Shown: positions 1 through 9,324, numbered from the stretch's first letter. The stretch: DNA of 64,000 bases from Sporosarcina trichiuri (GCF_030406775.1 NZ_CP129119.1:62001-126000), one strand, 5' to 3'. The notes: generated from the sequence alone by a model not told the origin. Program-made: numbers and translations.

Positions 1-230
1 ACGCTGCGTCTGTCCCCGCGCTCCATGAGGAAGATGTGTGCGAGCGTCCGGTCGCTGAAGTTGTCTTCCAGTACATCCCGGTGATTGCCGCCGGCCTCGA
101 GCAGCCGATCGAGCTCTTCCTCGACCCGGGCATCCGTGATCATATGGTGCAAATACAACATCAGCGCCGTGTCCATGACCAGAAAGGAGACGATGAATGC
201 GGCTGCCAGCTTCGTCGATATCTTGTTCAC
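1..230 (-). CDS. Sensor histidine kinase, N-terminal part (cut by window start)
   Basis: Only the first 76 codons are inside the window. The GTG start at 230 follows AAAAGGGG on the minus strand and gives MNKISTKLAAAFIVSFLVMD, a basic N-terminus followed by one membrane helix of about 20 residues. After it come an acidic extracytoplasmic stretch rich in Glu, Asp and Arg and the segment LAHIFLMERGD. This is the usual beginning of a membrane-bound two-component kinase with a short sensor loop, but the HAMP, HisKA and ATPase parts lie outside. It is divergent from the YdhK lipoprotein, with about 190 bp of shared upstream DNA. The kinase call rests on the N-terminal layout only; another single-pass membrane protein is possible. 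Confidence 0.5.
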   Translation of the reverse strand, partial: MNKISTKLAAAFIVSFLVMDTALMLYLHHMITDARVEEELDRLLEAGGNHRDVLEDNFSDRTLAHIFLMERGDRRS

Positions 231-419
231 AATGTGTGCCCCTTTTCATTCGTGTCCACAGTATACCGCTAACGTATCGAAAATTTGTGCAGAACGCACG
301 GGAAACATCATCAAATCGAACGCAAATAAGAAGTTTGTAAGGACTTCGCGAAAATCGGTTATCCCGTGAAGTCTCCGGGGAAGACAGACAGCGACATCGG
401 AAAAAGGAGTGGAATTTTC

Positions 420-1037
420 ATGAAAAAATATTTACTGACAGCAAGCGCAGCGCTCGCCCTCGTCCTTGCGGGATGCGCTTCCGAAGGGGAAGAGCAGGAG
501 AAAAACGGCGTCGAGGAAACCCAAGGCGCGGATCAGAATACAGCTGCTGATGAAAATCAGGACGCCGGGGAGCAGGAGGAGTCCGGGCACGAAGGAATGG
601 AGCACTCTTCCGACGGCTCGATCCCGGACGGGCTGCAGGAAGCGGCCGATCCAAAGTATCCGGTCGGATCGGAAGCGATCATCGAGACCGACCATATGCC
701 CGGCATGAAAGGCGCGACGGCGACCATCGTCGGTGCGTATGGTACGACGGCGTATGTCATCACCTACGAGCCGACGGACGGCGGAGCGAAAGTGGAGAAT
801 CATAAGTGGGTCATTCAGGAAGAACTCGAGGATGCTCCGGAAGCGCCCGTGGAAGACGGCACCGAAGTGACCGTGCTCGCCGATCATATGAAAGGCATGA
901 AAGGGGCGGAAGCCGTCATCGAAACGTCCAAAGAGACGACCGTCTATATGATCGACTACATGCCGACCGACGGCGGAGACGAAGTGAAGAATCATAAATG
1001 GGTGACGGAAGACGAACTATCAGCGAAAGAAGACTGA
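420..1037 (+). CDS. YdhK-family (DUF1541) lipoprotein
   Basis: The 205-residue protein starts at ATG 420 behind AAAAAGGAGTG; an upstream in-frame ATG at 366 lacks such a site. The N-terminus is a lipoprotein signal (basic start, Leu/Ala-rich helix, lipobox LVLAGC), so the protein should be anchored outside the membrane. A low-complexity Glu/Gln/Asp linker follows. Then come two copies of a roughly 55-residue DUF1541 unit, each with a DHMPGMKGA or DHMKGMKGA segment and a closing TDGG...NHKWV segment. The His- and Met-rich DHM-GM motif suggests metal contact, and YdhK proteins often sit near copper genes in Bacilli, but their function is not established. A strong terminator follows directly. 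Confidence 0.88.
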   Translation: MKKYLLTASAALALVLAGCASEGEEQEKNGVEETQGADQNTAADENQDAGEQEESGHEGMEHSSDGSIPDGLQEAADPKYPVGSEAIIETDHMPGMKGATATIVGAYGTTAYVITYEPTDGGAKVENHKWVIQEELEDAPEAPVEDGTEVTVLADHMKGMKGAEAVIETSKETTVYMIDYMPTDGGDEVKNHKWVTEDELSAKED

Positions 1038-1045
1038 TCAGCCGC

Positions 1046-1087
1046 GCAGCACCGCATCCCATACTGGGAAAGCGGTGCTGCTGTTTT
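1046..1087 (+). terminator. Rho-independent terminator after ydhK-like gene
   Basis: A perfect 10-bp stem (GCAGCACCGC at 1046-1055 with GCGGTGCTGC at 1072-1081) with a 16-nt loop is followed by TGTTTT. Confidence 0.85.
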
Positions 1088-1129
1088 CATTTACGGCTTG
1101 AAGGTTATAGACGGAAGAGAGGTGAGAAT

Positions 1130-1786
1130 ATGCTTGTCGTCATTTCCTGGATTGCTATTGCCATCGGCCTGCTCAGCAGTGCCGTGATTATCATAGACAT
1201 CATCCGCCACCCGCAGAAGATGGCGATCATGAATGTCGTCTGGCCGCTGAACGGCTGGTTTTTCGGGCCGATCGCACTGATCGCCTACTACAAATGGGGA
1301 CGCATCCAGGCGAAGAACATGGACATCGCCCACACACGGGGAAAAGGCGCCAAAGTGTTCGTCTCGACATCGCACTGTGCGTCAGGCTGTTCGTTCGGTG
1401 ATGCAGTCGCCGTTCCGATTGTCGCGCTGACGGGCTTCACTATTGCAGGAACGGTGCTTTTCGCACACTATGTCATGCAATTCGCACTGGCCTACATCTT
1501 CGGCATCCTGTTCCAGTTCGCGTCCATCTACCCGATGAACAAAGAGCAGGGCAAGATGCATGCCCTCATCGGCGCCGCCAAAGCGGATACCATCTCGCTG
1601 ATCGCCTTCGAAGTCGGCATGTTCGGCTGGATGGCGCTTGTCCACTACGTGCTATTCCAGACACCGCCCGAACCGACGAGTCCCGTCTACTGGTTCATGA
1701 TGCAGATCGCGATGATTTTAGGATTTGCCACGAGCTACCCGGCGAACGCCTGGCTTATCAGGAAAGGCATCAAGGAAGCGATGTGA
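1130..1786 (+). CDS. DUF4396 membrane protein
   Basis: ATG 1130 follows GAGAGGTGAG and gives a 218-residue protein. It has hydrophobic helices near residues 1-23, 38-52, 95-120, 125-145, 160-180 and 188-205. A conserved-looking STSHCASGCSFGD segment around residues 80-92 carries two cysteines and a histidine, which could hold a metal. The order of helices and the STSHC motif match DUF4396, a family of unknown role found in Gram-positive and some other bacteria, sometimes near copper genes. It lies 92 bp after the DUF1541 lipoprotein, separated by a terminator, so it probably has its own promoter. No function is claimed beyond the family. Confidence 0.8.
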   Translation: MLVVISWIAIAIGLLSSAVIIIDIIRHPQKMAIMNVVWPLNGWFFGPIALIAYYKWGRIQAKNMDIAHTRGKGAKVFVSTSHCASGCSFGDAVAVPIVALTGFTIAGTVLFAHYVMQFALAYIFGILFQFASIYPMNKEQGKMHALIGAAKADTISLIAFEVGMFGWMALVHYVLFQTPPEPTSPVYWFMMQIAMILGFATSYPANAWLIRKGIKEAM

Positions 1787-1846
1787 CGATAGAGTGGGAG
1801 GCTGTTTCGAAGCTGTGTCAACATATTCGTATCGGCTGTGCCAATA

Positions 1847-1886
1847 AAAAACAGCGGTGATCGGACTCGCGATCACCGCTGTTTTG
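1847..1886 (-). terminator. Terminator of the pyruvate oxidase gene (bidirectional)
   Basis: AAAACAGCGGTGATC pairs with GATCACCGCTGTTTT around an 8-nt loop, with A and T tracts on both sides. It lies directly after the minus-strand stop codon at 1888 and could also stop transcripts from the DUF4396 gene. Confidence 0.85.
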
Positions 1887-1887
1887 C

Positions 1888-3504
1888 TTATTCTGTCTCC
1901 GGGAAGAACGCCTGCGCCGTCCGGACATCGACGAGCGCCGGGCCGTCCGTGCGGAGTGCCTCTTCCAGCACCGACTCAAGAGCCTGATCGGAATCCGGCC
2001 GGAACCCTGTCCAGCCGCATGCTTCCGCGACGCCGACAAAATCGGGGTTCGTCAGCTCGGTACCGATCCCTTTTGCATCGAGCACTTTCAGCTTATCAAC
2101 TTCCATCTGCAGCGAGCCGTTATTCAGGACGACGACCGTAATATTGAGATGGTACCGCGCCGCCGTCAGCAGATCGGCAAGCACCATCTCAAGACCGCCG
2201 TCCCCGACGATCGCCACGACCTGTTTCTCCGGCTGCGTGAGCTTCGCGGCCATGGCGGCGGGCAGGCCGAAGCCCATCGTCCGCCAGTAGCCGGATACGA
2301 GAATCGTCTGGTCCGTCTGCCGGAAGTTGCGGTTCATCCACACGGTGTTGTCGCCCGTATCGAGAGCCAGGATGGCATCGGACGAAACCGTGCGGTCGAG
2401 TGCGCGCATGAGACGCGACGGATGGACCGGGAAGCCCTCCGTATTGCCTTCCTCTTCATTCTGGCGGTCCCATTTCTCTTTGACGTCCGTGCAGCGGGCC
2501 AGCCAGTCATCCGAACGGGAGAACCCTTCGAGACCGTCCGCCAGCAACGGCAGCACGTCTTCCGTATTGCCGGTGATGCCGAGGCTGACGGGGATCGTCT
2601 TCTCCAGCTGGTCGAAGTGGCGGTCGATCTGGATCACCTGGGCAGCGGACGGCACATGCCCCTCCGGCCACCACGTCGTCCCGGCCAGCAGCACGACATC
2701 CGCCTCCTTAAGCAATGGGGACGCATGCGGATTGCCGCCTTCGCCGATCCCCTGCAGCATATGCGGGAAGGACGCTTCCACGAGACCTTTCCCGCCGAGA
2801 CTCGCGAGAATTCCTGCACCCCAGCTGTCCGACAGCCGTTTCAGATCATCGACGGCTTCCGACGCACCGGCTCCCGCGAGGATCATCGGCCGCTTGGCGG
2901 ACTTCATGATGGATACCGCTTTCGTCAGACTTTCCTCCGTGAAGACGGCGGCCCCTTCGATGACATCCGCAAGCGGCCGCGACGTATCCGACGACTCCGC
3001 CATGAACAGATCCTTCGGCACGGACAGATGCGTGACACCGCGCTGGCGGAGCGATGTCCCGGCAGCCCGTTCCAGCAGGTCGAGCGCGGCATCCGGACTC
3101 GCGAGATTCGCTGAATAGAGCGCGAACGGCTTCATCAGGTCCTGCAGGTTGATGAACTGCGGGAATTCCGTGCCGATCTTATCGCTCGGCGCCTGTCCTG
3201 TCAGCGCCAGGACCGGCGCATGATCCGCATAGGCATCCCCGAGACCGTTCAGCAAGTTCGTCGCTCCCGGACCCATCGTTGCCGTGCAGACACCGAGCCG
3301 GCCGGTCAATTTCGCTTCCGCCGACGCCATGAAGGCCGCCACCGACTCATGCTTACAGGCGATGAATTCAATGTCGTCCTGCTTCGCGAGCGCATCGATC
3401 AGTCCGAAACTCGCATCCCCGACCACTCCGTAAATCCGTTCCACGCCATACAGGGACAGCTGTTCCAGCATCACCTGTGCCACTGTTTTCGCTGTGTTTG
3501 CCAC
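1888..3504 (-). CDS. Thiamine-diphosphate pyruvate oxidase-like enzyme
   Basis: Predicted 538 residues. GTG 3504 is chosen because GAGGAGAG lies about 7 bases upstream and the protein then begins at the conserved start of the TPP-binding domain (TVAQVMLEQLSLYGVERIYG). It has the three domains of the acetolactate synthase/pyruvate oxidase superfamily. The PYR domain is at about 5-170, with the catalytic Glu in ACKHES near residue 53. The central Rossmann-like domain is at about 190-325. The PP domain is at about 360-530, with the TPP/Mg motif GDGGLEM ending in LNNGS. The closest known type is Bacillus YdaP/PoxB, which converts pyruvate to acetate (or acetyl phosphate) and CO2 using FAD. A different decarboxylase of the same superfamily cannot be excluded. 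Confidence 0.85.
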   Translation of the reverse strand: MANTAKTVAQVMLEQLSLYGVERIYGVVGDASFGLIDALAKQDDIEFIACKHESVAAFMASAEAKLTGRLGVCTATMGPGATNLLNGLGDAYADHAPVLALTGQAPSDKIGTEFPQFINLQDLMKPFALYSANLASPDAALDLLERAAGTSLRQRGVTHLSVPKDLFMAESSDTSRPLADVIEGAAVFTEESLTKAVSIMKSAKRPMILAGAGASEAVDDLKRLSDSWGAGILASLGGKGLVEASFPHMLQGIGEGGNPHASPLLKEADVVLLAGTTWWPEGHVPSAAQVIQIDRHFDQLEKTIPVSLGITGNTEDVLPLLADGLEGFSRSDDWLARCTDVKEKWDRQNEEEGNTEGFPVHPSRLMRALDRTVSSDAILALDTGDNTVWMNRNFRQTDQTILVSGYWRTMGFGLPAAMAAKLTQPEKQVVAIVGDGGLEMVLADLLTAARYHLNITVVVLNNGSLQMEVDKLKVLDAKGIGTELTNPDFVGVAEACGWTGFRPDSDQALESVLEEALRTDGPALVDVRTAQAFFPETE

Positions 3505-3643
3505 ACGATCACTCTCCTCATCGCTGTTGTGTCTGCAGTCATTCCGATCATTCTCAGTCTTCCCTGGATGAATCCGCAACAAACGCTGGAGGTGATTCTG
3601 CGAAAACCGGTACTTCAGTGAGTCGGCCGAGAGGTATGAGAAA

Positions 3644-4549
3644 TTACTTCAGCCGTCCCGCAGCTGCCTCGGATAACAGCGTCAGCGTATCCTGCCGATG
3701 CGCAAAATCCGGCTTACTGATATCGCCGAGCGGTGCGCCCATCACAACCGTGATGAATTCCGAATCCCCGATTGCCGCCAGCGTCGCCCAGCATTGACCG
3801 GCTTCGTACGTCGTGCCCGATTTGCCGCCGAGAATCTCGAACCCTGGCTGTTCCGCGCCAGCGAGCGAGGACAGCACCGTCGATCGGAGCAGAAGGCCGC
3901 CCGGATGATCGGCGGTCGCCGTCGTCTGGAACTGACCTCGTGTGAAGATCGCGCGGAAGTCCCGGTTGTCCAGCGCATGATCGAGCAGCTTCGCCATATC
4001 GGCCGCCGTCGTGTACTGCTGCGGATCATGCAGTCCTTCCGGATTCACAAAGTGCGTCCCGGTCATCCCGATCGCCGCCGCTTTTTCATTCATCAGCCCG
4101 GCAAACTTAGCCGGACTGCCCGCAATGTGAACAGCCAGTGAATTCGCCGCCTCGCCGCCCGACGGCAGCATCGTCCCGTACAGCAAATCCCGGTACGTGA
4201 CCCGTTCACGGCCGTAGAACCCGGCCATCGATGCGTTCACCGCCACCATCCGCTGGTAGGTCTCGACATCGACAGGCGCGGCAGCCGATAAATCATCGAT
4301 GTGCTCCAGAGCGACGAGCACTGTCATCACTTTCGTCAGCGATGCCGGAAAAGCTTTTGCCTCCGCTTCTTTCGCATAGGCAATCTTCCCGCTGCCGCGT
4401 TCCGTCATATAGATATGAGGGCTCGCATACCCGTCCGCTGGAGCGCCGCCCAACATTCCAGGCAGGCCGATATGGACGCGGCCGGCGACTTGGGAGCCAA
4501 TAAAGAAAAGCAATGCAATTACGAGTATCAAACGGAATAATTTCCACAT
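3644..4549 (-). CDS. Serine-type D-alanyl-D-alanine carboxypeptidase (peptidase S11)
   Basis: This 301-residue protein has an N-terminal hydrophobic helix (residues 5-19) with no clear cleavage site, so it is secreted or anchored by its N-terminus. The penicillin-binding fold is shown by SLTK (Ser70, Lys73), a second motif SGG at 130-132 where most family members have SxN, and KSGT at 243-246. It would trim the terminal D-Ala from peptidoglycan stem peptides outside the membrane. The Gly in place of Asn in the second motif is the main oddity. It lacks the extra C-terminal membrane-anchor domain of DacA/DacF types, so it is short for the family. It stands alone, with its own upstream region. 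Confidence 0.85.
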   Translation of the reverse strand: MWKLFRLILVIALLFFIGSQVAGRVHIGLPGMLGGAPADGYASPHIYMTERGSGKIAYAKEAEAKAFPASLTKVMTVLVALEHIDDLSAAAPVDVETYQRMVAVNASMAGFYGRERVTYRDLLYGTMLPSGGEAANSLAVHIAGSPAKFAGLMNEKAAAIGMTGTHFVNPEGLHDPQQYTTAADMAKLLDHALDNRDFRAIFTRGQFQTTATADHPGGLLLRSTVLSSLAGAEQPGFEILGGKSGTTYEAGQCWATLAAIGDSEFITVVMGAPLGDISKPDFAHRQDTLTLLSEAAAGRLK

Positions 4550-4688
4550 CAGTATCAGCCTTTCTGATCAAACCTCAGCCTCAAGCATACGACGAAATAA
4601 TGAAGCGCAGGGCAGCATATCTATGAAGATTCTCTTAACAGCCTTCTCTGAGAATCAATTAGGGATGCAGCACGGTCTGAAGACACAC

Positions 4689-4723
4689 CAAAAAACCGGG
4701 CATCCGCCTCAGGATACCCGGTA
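4689..4723 (-). terminator. Terminator of the BASS transporter gene
   Basis: Read on the minus strand, ACCGGGTATCC and GGATGCCCGGT form the stem, with one A.C mismatch, and TTTTTTGG follows. It lies just after the stop at 4748. Confidence 0.8.
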
Positions 4724-4747
4724 CACTCCGTATGTCCATAAATCAAT

Positions 4748-5734
4748 TCAAAGCGTCTCCGCCCGCTGCACAGACGGTTCGACCGGCTCCGCCCCAGGCG
4801 CAAGTTCCGCGGCCGGCTTCTTCGACCAGATCGTCGCTAAGATCGGCCCCGAAATGTTATGCCAGATCGCACCCCACACACTCGGCAGCGCCGCAAGCGG
4901 TCCGAAGTGCGCCGTCGCGAGCGCGACACCAAGCCCCGAATTCTGCATGCCGACCTCGATCGAAATCGCGCGGCGGTCCGTCTCGTTCAGCCGCAGCATG
5001 AGCGCCGTCATATAGCCGAGCAGCAGGCCGAACCCGTTATGCAGGAACACCGCCGCAAAGACGACGAACCCGGATGAGATGACATTGCCCGCATTCGCGG
5101 ACGTCACCGCCGCCACGATGATCAGGATGGCAAGCACCGAAATGAGCGGCACGACCGACACGCTCTTCTCAACCGCCGCCGGGAAGAACCGGCGGATCAG
5201 CAGGCCGAGCACGATCGGCACGATGATCACCTGCACGATCGACTTGAACATCGACAGCGGATCGACCGGCAGCCATTGGCCCGCAAGCCACAACAACAGT
5301 ACCGGCGTTACAATGGGTGCGAGCAGCGTCGACAGCGACGTCATCGCCACCGACAGCGCCAAGTTCCCCTTCGCCAAATACACCATCACATTCGACGCCG
5401 TCCCGCCCGGCACACAGCCGAGCAGCACAAGCCCCGCCGCCAACTCAGACGGCAGCTGGAACAGATACGCCAAGCCGAACGCCACGAGCGGCATGATCAC
5501 GAACTGCGCCGCCACCCCGACAAGGACCGGCAGCGGATTTGTCGCAATGATCTTGAAATCCACCGCCTTCAGTGTCAGTCCCATGCCGAACATCACCACG
5601 CCCAGCAAAATCGAAATATACGCCCCGAGTCCAAGAAACGGCGTCGGAAACAGAAACGCCAAAGCCGCAGCCAAAATCACCCACACCGCAAAATACTTCC
5701 CGGCAAACGAACTCACCGATTCCAGCACTTTCAT
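4748..5734 (-). CDS. Bile acid:sodium symporter (BASS) family transporter
   Basis: This 328-residue membrane protein has about nine or ten hydrophobic helices and the BASS landmarks: an early GLTL segment, a central GCVPGGTASNVM crossover motif near residue 110, and late EVGMQNSGLGVALA. The late motif is typical of the YocS/PanS branch, so the substrate may be a small organic anion such as an oxo-acid rather than a bile acid. Transport would be coupled to sodium or protons. The C-terminus is charged and cytoplasmic. It is a single gene with its own terminator. Confidence 0.88.
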   Translation of the reverse strand: MKVLESVSSFAGKYFAVWVILAAALAFLFPTPFLGLGAYISILLGVVMFGMGLTLKAVDFKIIATNPLPVLVGVAAQFVIMPLVAFGLAYLFQLPSELAAGLVLLGCVPGGTASNVMVYLAKGNLALSVAMTSLSTLLAPIVTPVLLLWLAGQWLPVDPLSMFKSIVQVIIVPIVLGLLIRRFFPAAVEKSVSVVPLISVLAILIIVAAVTSANAGNVISSGFVVFAAVFLHNGFGLLLGYMTALMLRLNETDRRAISIEVGMQNSGLGVALATAHFGPLAALPSVWGAIWHNISGPILATIWSKKPAAELAPGAEPVEPSVQRAETL

Positions 5735-5910
5735 GCAAAAACCCCCGATTTCTCATAACTGAGTAATAAAAGAACCAACTCTGTCGGCTCTAAGAATGAA
5801 ACCTATTATACTCAATTATCAGAATGTTGCAAGATATATTTCATATTGCACTTAAATTAATTGAAAGTGAGCAAGGAGGCAATAGAATAAAAGGGTTGCG
5901 AATGAATGAA

Positions 5911-5945
5911 TAAAGACAGGCACTTTAGTAGCTGCCTGTCTTTGA
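5911..5945 (-). terminator. Terminator of the small lipoprotein gene
   Basis: AGACAGGCA pairs with TGCCTGTCT around a 10-nt loop. On the minus strand it is followed by TTTATTC, just after the stop at 5955. Confidence 0.75.
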
Positions 5946-5954
5946 ACAATATAA

Positions 5955-6488
5955 TTATAGCTCCACTTTCACAGGGAAGTTTTCTTCATACTCCATGTCA
6001 TCCCAACTAAATACATGAAGTTCCATTTCTAAGTCAGAATTTAATTCGGGGAATTTATATCCCTCGTAATCTTCAATACTCAAGGTTGCTTTAGCAGACT
6101 TACCAGCCGCTACTTCTTGACTCATGCTTAGTAATGTCTCATCGACCATTCTTCCATCCGCAGAGACACTTCGTGCTTGTACTTCGATTTTATCTTGACG
6201 TTTATTTTCCACATCGAAAATCACTTCTATCGAGTTTCCCCAAGTACTGTGAGTTTTCTTTACAATCTTGACTAGAGTTGCCTTCAAGTTTTCGTTGTCA
6301 GCAATTACTTCATTAATTTCATTGTCTTCTCCCTCGACGTTTTGTTCGGTATCTTCAGCGGGTTCTGTGGCTTCCGGACCTGAATCATCAGAGTTCACTG
6401 TACCTCCAACATTTTCCTCACTAGTTTCTCCACAGGCAGCCAATCCTAATACAGATGCAACAAGCAAAAGCAGTAAGTTCTTCTTCAT
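5955..6488 (-). CDS. Small lipoprotein, possible FxLYD/DUF4352-like fold
   Basis: ATG 6488 has GGAGGTCATTTCT directly upstream and opens a 177-residue protein. The first 19 residues are a lipoprotein signal with lipobox GLAAC. An acidic, Thr/Glu-rich linker follows (about residues 20-65). The C-terminal domain (about 70-177) alternates hydrophobic and polar residues like a beta sandwich, with the segment WGNSIEVIFDVENKRQDKIE. That pattern resembles the DUF4352/DUF5067 group of Gram-positive lipoproteins, but the assignment is tentative. Codon use is clearly more AT-rich than the genes to its left, so the accessory island probably starts here. Confidence 0.75.
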   Translation of the reverse strand: MKKNLLLLLVASVLGLAACGETSEENVGGTVNSDDSGPEATEPAEDTEQNVEGEDNEINEVIADNENLKATLVKIVKKTHSTWGNSIEVIFDVENKRQDKIEVQARSVSADGRMVDETLLSMSQEVAAGKSAKATLSIEDYEGYKFPELNSDLEMELHVFSWDDMEYEENFPVKVEL

Positions 6489-6557
6489 AGAAATGACCTC
6501 CATTCTGCTGGTTAATCTACTTGTAAATATAACCTTCATTAGGAGGTAGTGAACATA

Positions 6558-9005
6558 TCAGGGCGTGTAAGTCGATTGGTAAATAGAGAAGTCTTCATTT
6601 GATCGTCGTTCAAAATACATATGCAAGGCCCCGTTACAAATCTGCTGTGTCCAGTCGAACAAAATGGCCAAATGTTCAGCGGGCGGATTGATCTGTATGG
6701 AGAATAATCCGTCCTCAAACAACACAATCCCATTAGCAGACCCGCTCCATTTGTTCATCGGCATATCGGCAATCAGTTTCGCTACAGTGGTTTCATCATA
6801 GGTCAACAGTGCTTTGCCTTTCTTGGAAGACCAGTCTTTTTGCCGGTAAGGTGCTGCCGTCAAATACCGATGAAATTCGGCTGCCGCTTCCTTTGGCGAG
6901 ATCGGTTTATACCAATCTTGTTCACCCCGTGCAAGCATGACATGTAACAATACCATCTTGTAACTCTTGGTCATGCTGGTCGTTGACACATTGACAAACC
7001 ATTCGCGATACGATGTTAAAACCTCTTCTTCCAGTTCACTGAGTGTATCGGCTTTCTGGAGAAACAGAGGATAGGATTTAAATAATTGTTTGATATCCCG
7101 TGCATTAGCGTCCGCCTTCAAGTGATACTCCAAATAAGTCGGTCGCCGTCCGAGTGTTCGTTTCAAATCCTGAAAAGCCGCGACCAATTCTGCCTTCCGA
7201 TTCATTTTAGGCTTCAGGGCTTCCAGCAAGTCGATGACGGCTGTTTCAAAGTTGAACTCCCATTGGCCAGGCAGGGAGAGCGTCTCACTAGTGATTGTCG
7301 CAGTCCCACTCAAATCCTGATCCGTAAAGACAGTAAACTTACTGCGAGCTGTCCGATAATTGCCGATCAGGTCGATAATAACACATTGAGATTTGCCGTT
7401 CGCAAGCCTCAGCCCGCGGCCGATTTGCTGCGTAAAGACAGCCGTCGATTCAGTTGGTCGTACAAACAGCAGTGTGTCAGTACGGGGGATATCAACCCCT
7501 TCGTTGAATAGATCGACAGTAAAAATAATATCGAGTTGTCCAGTCTCCAGCCGCTCTCGTGCAGTAGTTCTCACAGTTCGTTCACTACTGCCGTGCAATG
7601 CAACAGAACGAACTCCTTTCTGCGCAAAATAGCTGCTTAAAAACTGTACCTGCCGTACGGAAGAACAGAACGCGAGTGTGCGTGTTTGTTTATGCTTGCA
7701 CCAGGCAGCATATACGGCTGCCGCATAATCTGTTTGGATCTGCAGCTGTAGCAATTCTTCCTCATCGTAGCGATTATTACGAAACGACAGGCCGCTGTAA
7801 TCGGTCTCGTCAAATACGCCGTAGTACACAAAGGGGGACAGCCAGCCGTTTCGAATGGCTTCAAAGAAATTCACGGAAAGCGCTACATTTCCATCACACA
7901 AACTGTAGACGTCTTTATTGTCCAGACGTTCAGGCGTCGCTGTTAGTCCCAGCAGGAACCTTGGTGTGAAATGAGCCAACACCCGCTCATATGAAGCAGC
8001 CATCGCATGGTGACACTCATCGACAATCACCAAGTCGAACGTATCGCTGTCAAATTGTCGCAGATGACGATCCATGCTGAGTGTTTGAATGGAGGCAAAT
8101 ACAATGTCAGCGGTAGTTTCTTTCGTAAATCCGTTGACAATTCCGCAAGATCGTTTAGGGTGTACTCGCTCAAATGATGCCTTTGCCTGTAACAGCAGTT
8201 CCTCCCGATGGGCAATGAACAATATGCGGCCAAACGACTTAGCAAAAAATGCAGCTAAATATGTCTTGCCGAGCCCGGTCGCAAGCACGGCAAGCGCAGA
8301 AGTGCGACCTTCAGCGAGAGAGTCATTCAGCGCCTGCAAGGCAAGTGCCTGCGCAGGGCGAGGTTCCAATATAACAGGCCCGTAGTCGTCAGCTCGTTCG
8401 AACACGACATCCGGTTTCTCCGCCGCACCCAGTGTTAGTGCTAGTTCCTCAGCCTCCTCCCACTCCCGGCTGAAGGGCAGGCGGGCATTCATCCGATCAT
8501 ACTGTTCGCGATAGTGAGCGATCTGCTCCAGATTCACAACATGAGCGAGTGGTGATAAAAACAGCTCCATAAACTTCGCAGCCGCCGATTCGAACAGTAG
8601 GGGAGAGGCTGACGAGGGAGCGTGAAGGTTCCACTCAATCCCAGTCGTCAGTGCTGATTTCGACACATTTGACGAGCCAACGATCACAGAATCACCAGCA
8701 GACGACCCAAATAGATAGGCTTTCGGATGAAACGAAACACCGCCGCTTTCGATCATCCGGATCTCAGCTTCAGGCAGTGATTCAAAAAGCAGCGTAAGAG
8801 CATCCGGCTGGGTAATTGCTAAATAGTCGCCCGTGACGATCTTCACATCGGCACCCCGCACGATCGCCCGCTGTAGCATTGGCAGCAATTCACGAACCCC
8901 CGAACGCATCAAAAAGGCGGTCACGATATAAATCGTATCCGCCGTCTCGCCAAGCCGCTGCAATTCGCTCAGCAAATTGCGCGTCAGCAGCCGGACATCA
9001 GTCAT
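6558..9005 (-). CDS. PLD nuclease-SF2 helicase fusion (left arm)
   Basis: This 815-residue protein begins with a phospholipase D-type nuclease domain (about 1-150), with the half-motif HPKAYLFG (His93, Lys95) and VGSSN at 109-113. An SF2 helicase core follows (about 210-560): ATGLGKT (242-248), FIAHREE, DECH (329-332), LTATPER (354-360), and QQIGRGLR (526-533). The last 250 residues match no domain I can name; they contain a LGRRPTYLEYHL segment. The start codon lies inside the end of the MazG-like gene (8-base overlap), so the two should be translated together. By domain content it should cut or remodel DNA in an ATP-dependent way, as many restriction and anti-phage proteins do. It lacks the extra N-terminal segment and the DUF3427 tail of the right-arm helicase. 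Confidence 0.85.
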   Translation of the reverse strand: MTDVRLLTRNLLSELQRLGETADTIYIVTAFLMRSGVRELLPMLQRAIVRGADVKIVTGDYLAITQPDALTLLFESLPEAEIRMIESGGVSFHPKAYLFGSSAGDSVIVGSSNVSKSALTTGIEWNLHAPSSASPLLFESAAAKFMELFLSPLAHVVNLEQIAHYREQYDRMNARLPFSREWEEAEELALTLGAAEKPDVVFERADDYGPVILEPRPAQALALQALNDSLAEGRTSALAVLATGLGKTYLAAFFAKSFGRILFIAHREELLLQAKASFERVHPKRSCGIVNGFTKETTADIVFASIQTLSMDRHLRQFDSDTFDLVIVDECHHAMAASYERVLAHFTPRFLLGLTATPERLDNKDVYSLCDGNVALSVNFFEAIRNGWLSPFVYYGVFDETDYSGLSFRNNRYDEEELLQLQIQTDYAAAVYAAWCKHKQTRTLAFCSSVRQVQFLSSYFAQKGVRSVALHGSSERTVRTTARERLETGQLDIIFTVDLFNEGVDIPRTDTLLFVRPTESTAVFTQQIGRGLRLANGKSQCVIIDLIGNYRTARSKFTVFTDQDLSGTATITSETLSLPGQWEFNFETAVIDLLEALKPKMNRKAELVAAFQDLKRTLGRRPTYLEYHLKADANARDIKQLFKSYPLFLQKADTLSELEEEVLTSYREWFVNVSTTSMTKSYKMVLLHVMLARGEQDWYKPISPKEAAAEFHRYLTAAPYRQKDWSSKKGKALLTYDETTVAKLIADMPMNKWSGSANGIVLFEDGLFSIQINPPAEHLAILFDWTQQICNGALHMYFERRSNEDFSIYQSTYTP

Positions 9006-9324
9006 CCTGCACCTCGACTAAATAGAGCCTCTCATCAAACGATCCGCGTAACGCGCGTTTCTCTTCACGGATTACCTGCAATGCATCCTCATCCGCTCCT
9101 TCCAAGCTAGCAGCTGCATAGACCAACTCCAACAGATCCGCCAGCTCCTCCAGCCGCTCACGAGAGGTTGCTGCTTCTTCATACTCTGACAATTCCTCCG
9201 CGAGTTTACGCTTCACTTCCTCTGCAAATTCAGCACCAGATAAAACCCGAGTCACAGGAGTTTTGCCGTCATTTTCGATGATTTGTGGAATTAGGTCTCT
9301 TACTAGTTTGTTGTAGGTTGGCAT
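8998..9324 (-). CDS. MazG-like nucleoside triphosphate pyrophosphohydrolase
   Basis: A 108-residue all-helical protein. It opens with YNKLVRDLIPQII, the typical start of MazG-like/PRA-PH-like phosphohydrolases. The metal-binding pattern EExxE (43-47) is followed by ExxD (60-63) in LEELADLLELVYA. Members cleave NTPs or related nucleotides to NMP and pyrophosphate. ATG 9324 has AAAGAGGGATC upstream. Its stop codon overlaps the start of the PLD-helicase gene, a tight two-gene operon. Orphan proteins of this type are common in defence and phage contexts, where they may alter nucleotide pools; the role here is inference. Confidence 0.85.
   Translation of the reverse strand: MPTYNKLVRDLIPQIIENDGKTPVTRVLSGAEFAEEVKRKLAEELSEYEEAATSRERLEELADLLELVYAAASLEGADEDALQVIREEKRALRGSFDERLYLVEVQDD

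Noticed and set aside
2149..3118. Plus-strand reading frames of 263-321 codons opposite the pyruvate oxidase gene
   Set aside because: They are shadows of the GC-rich minus-strand gene, with Arg/Pro-rich composition and no ribosome sites.
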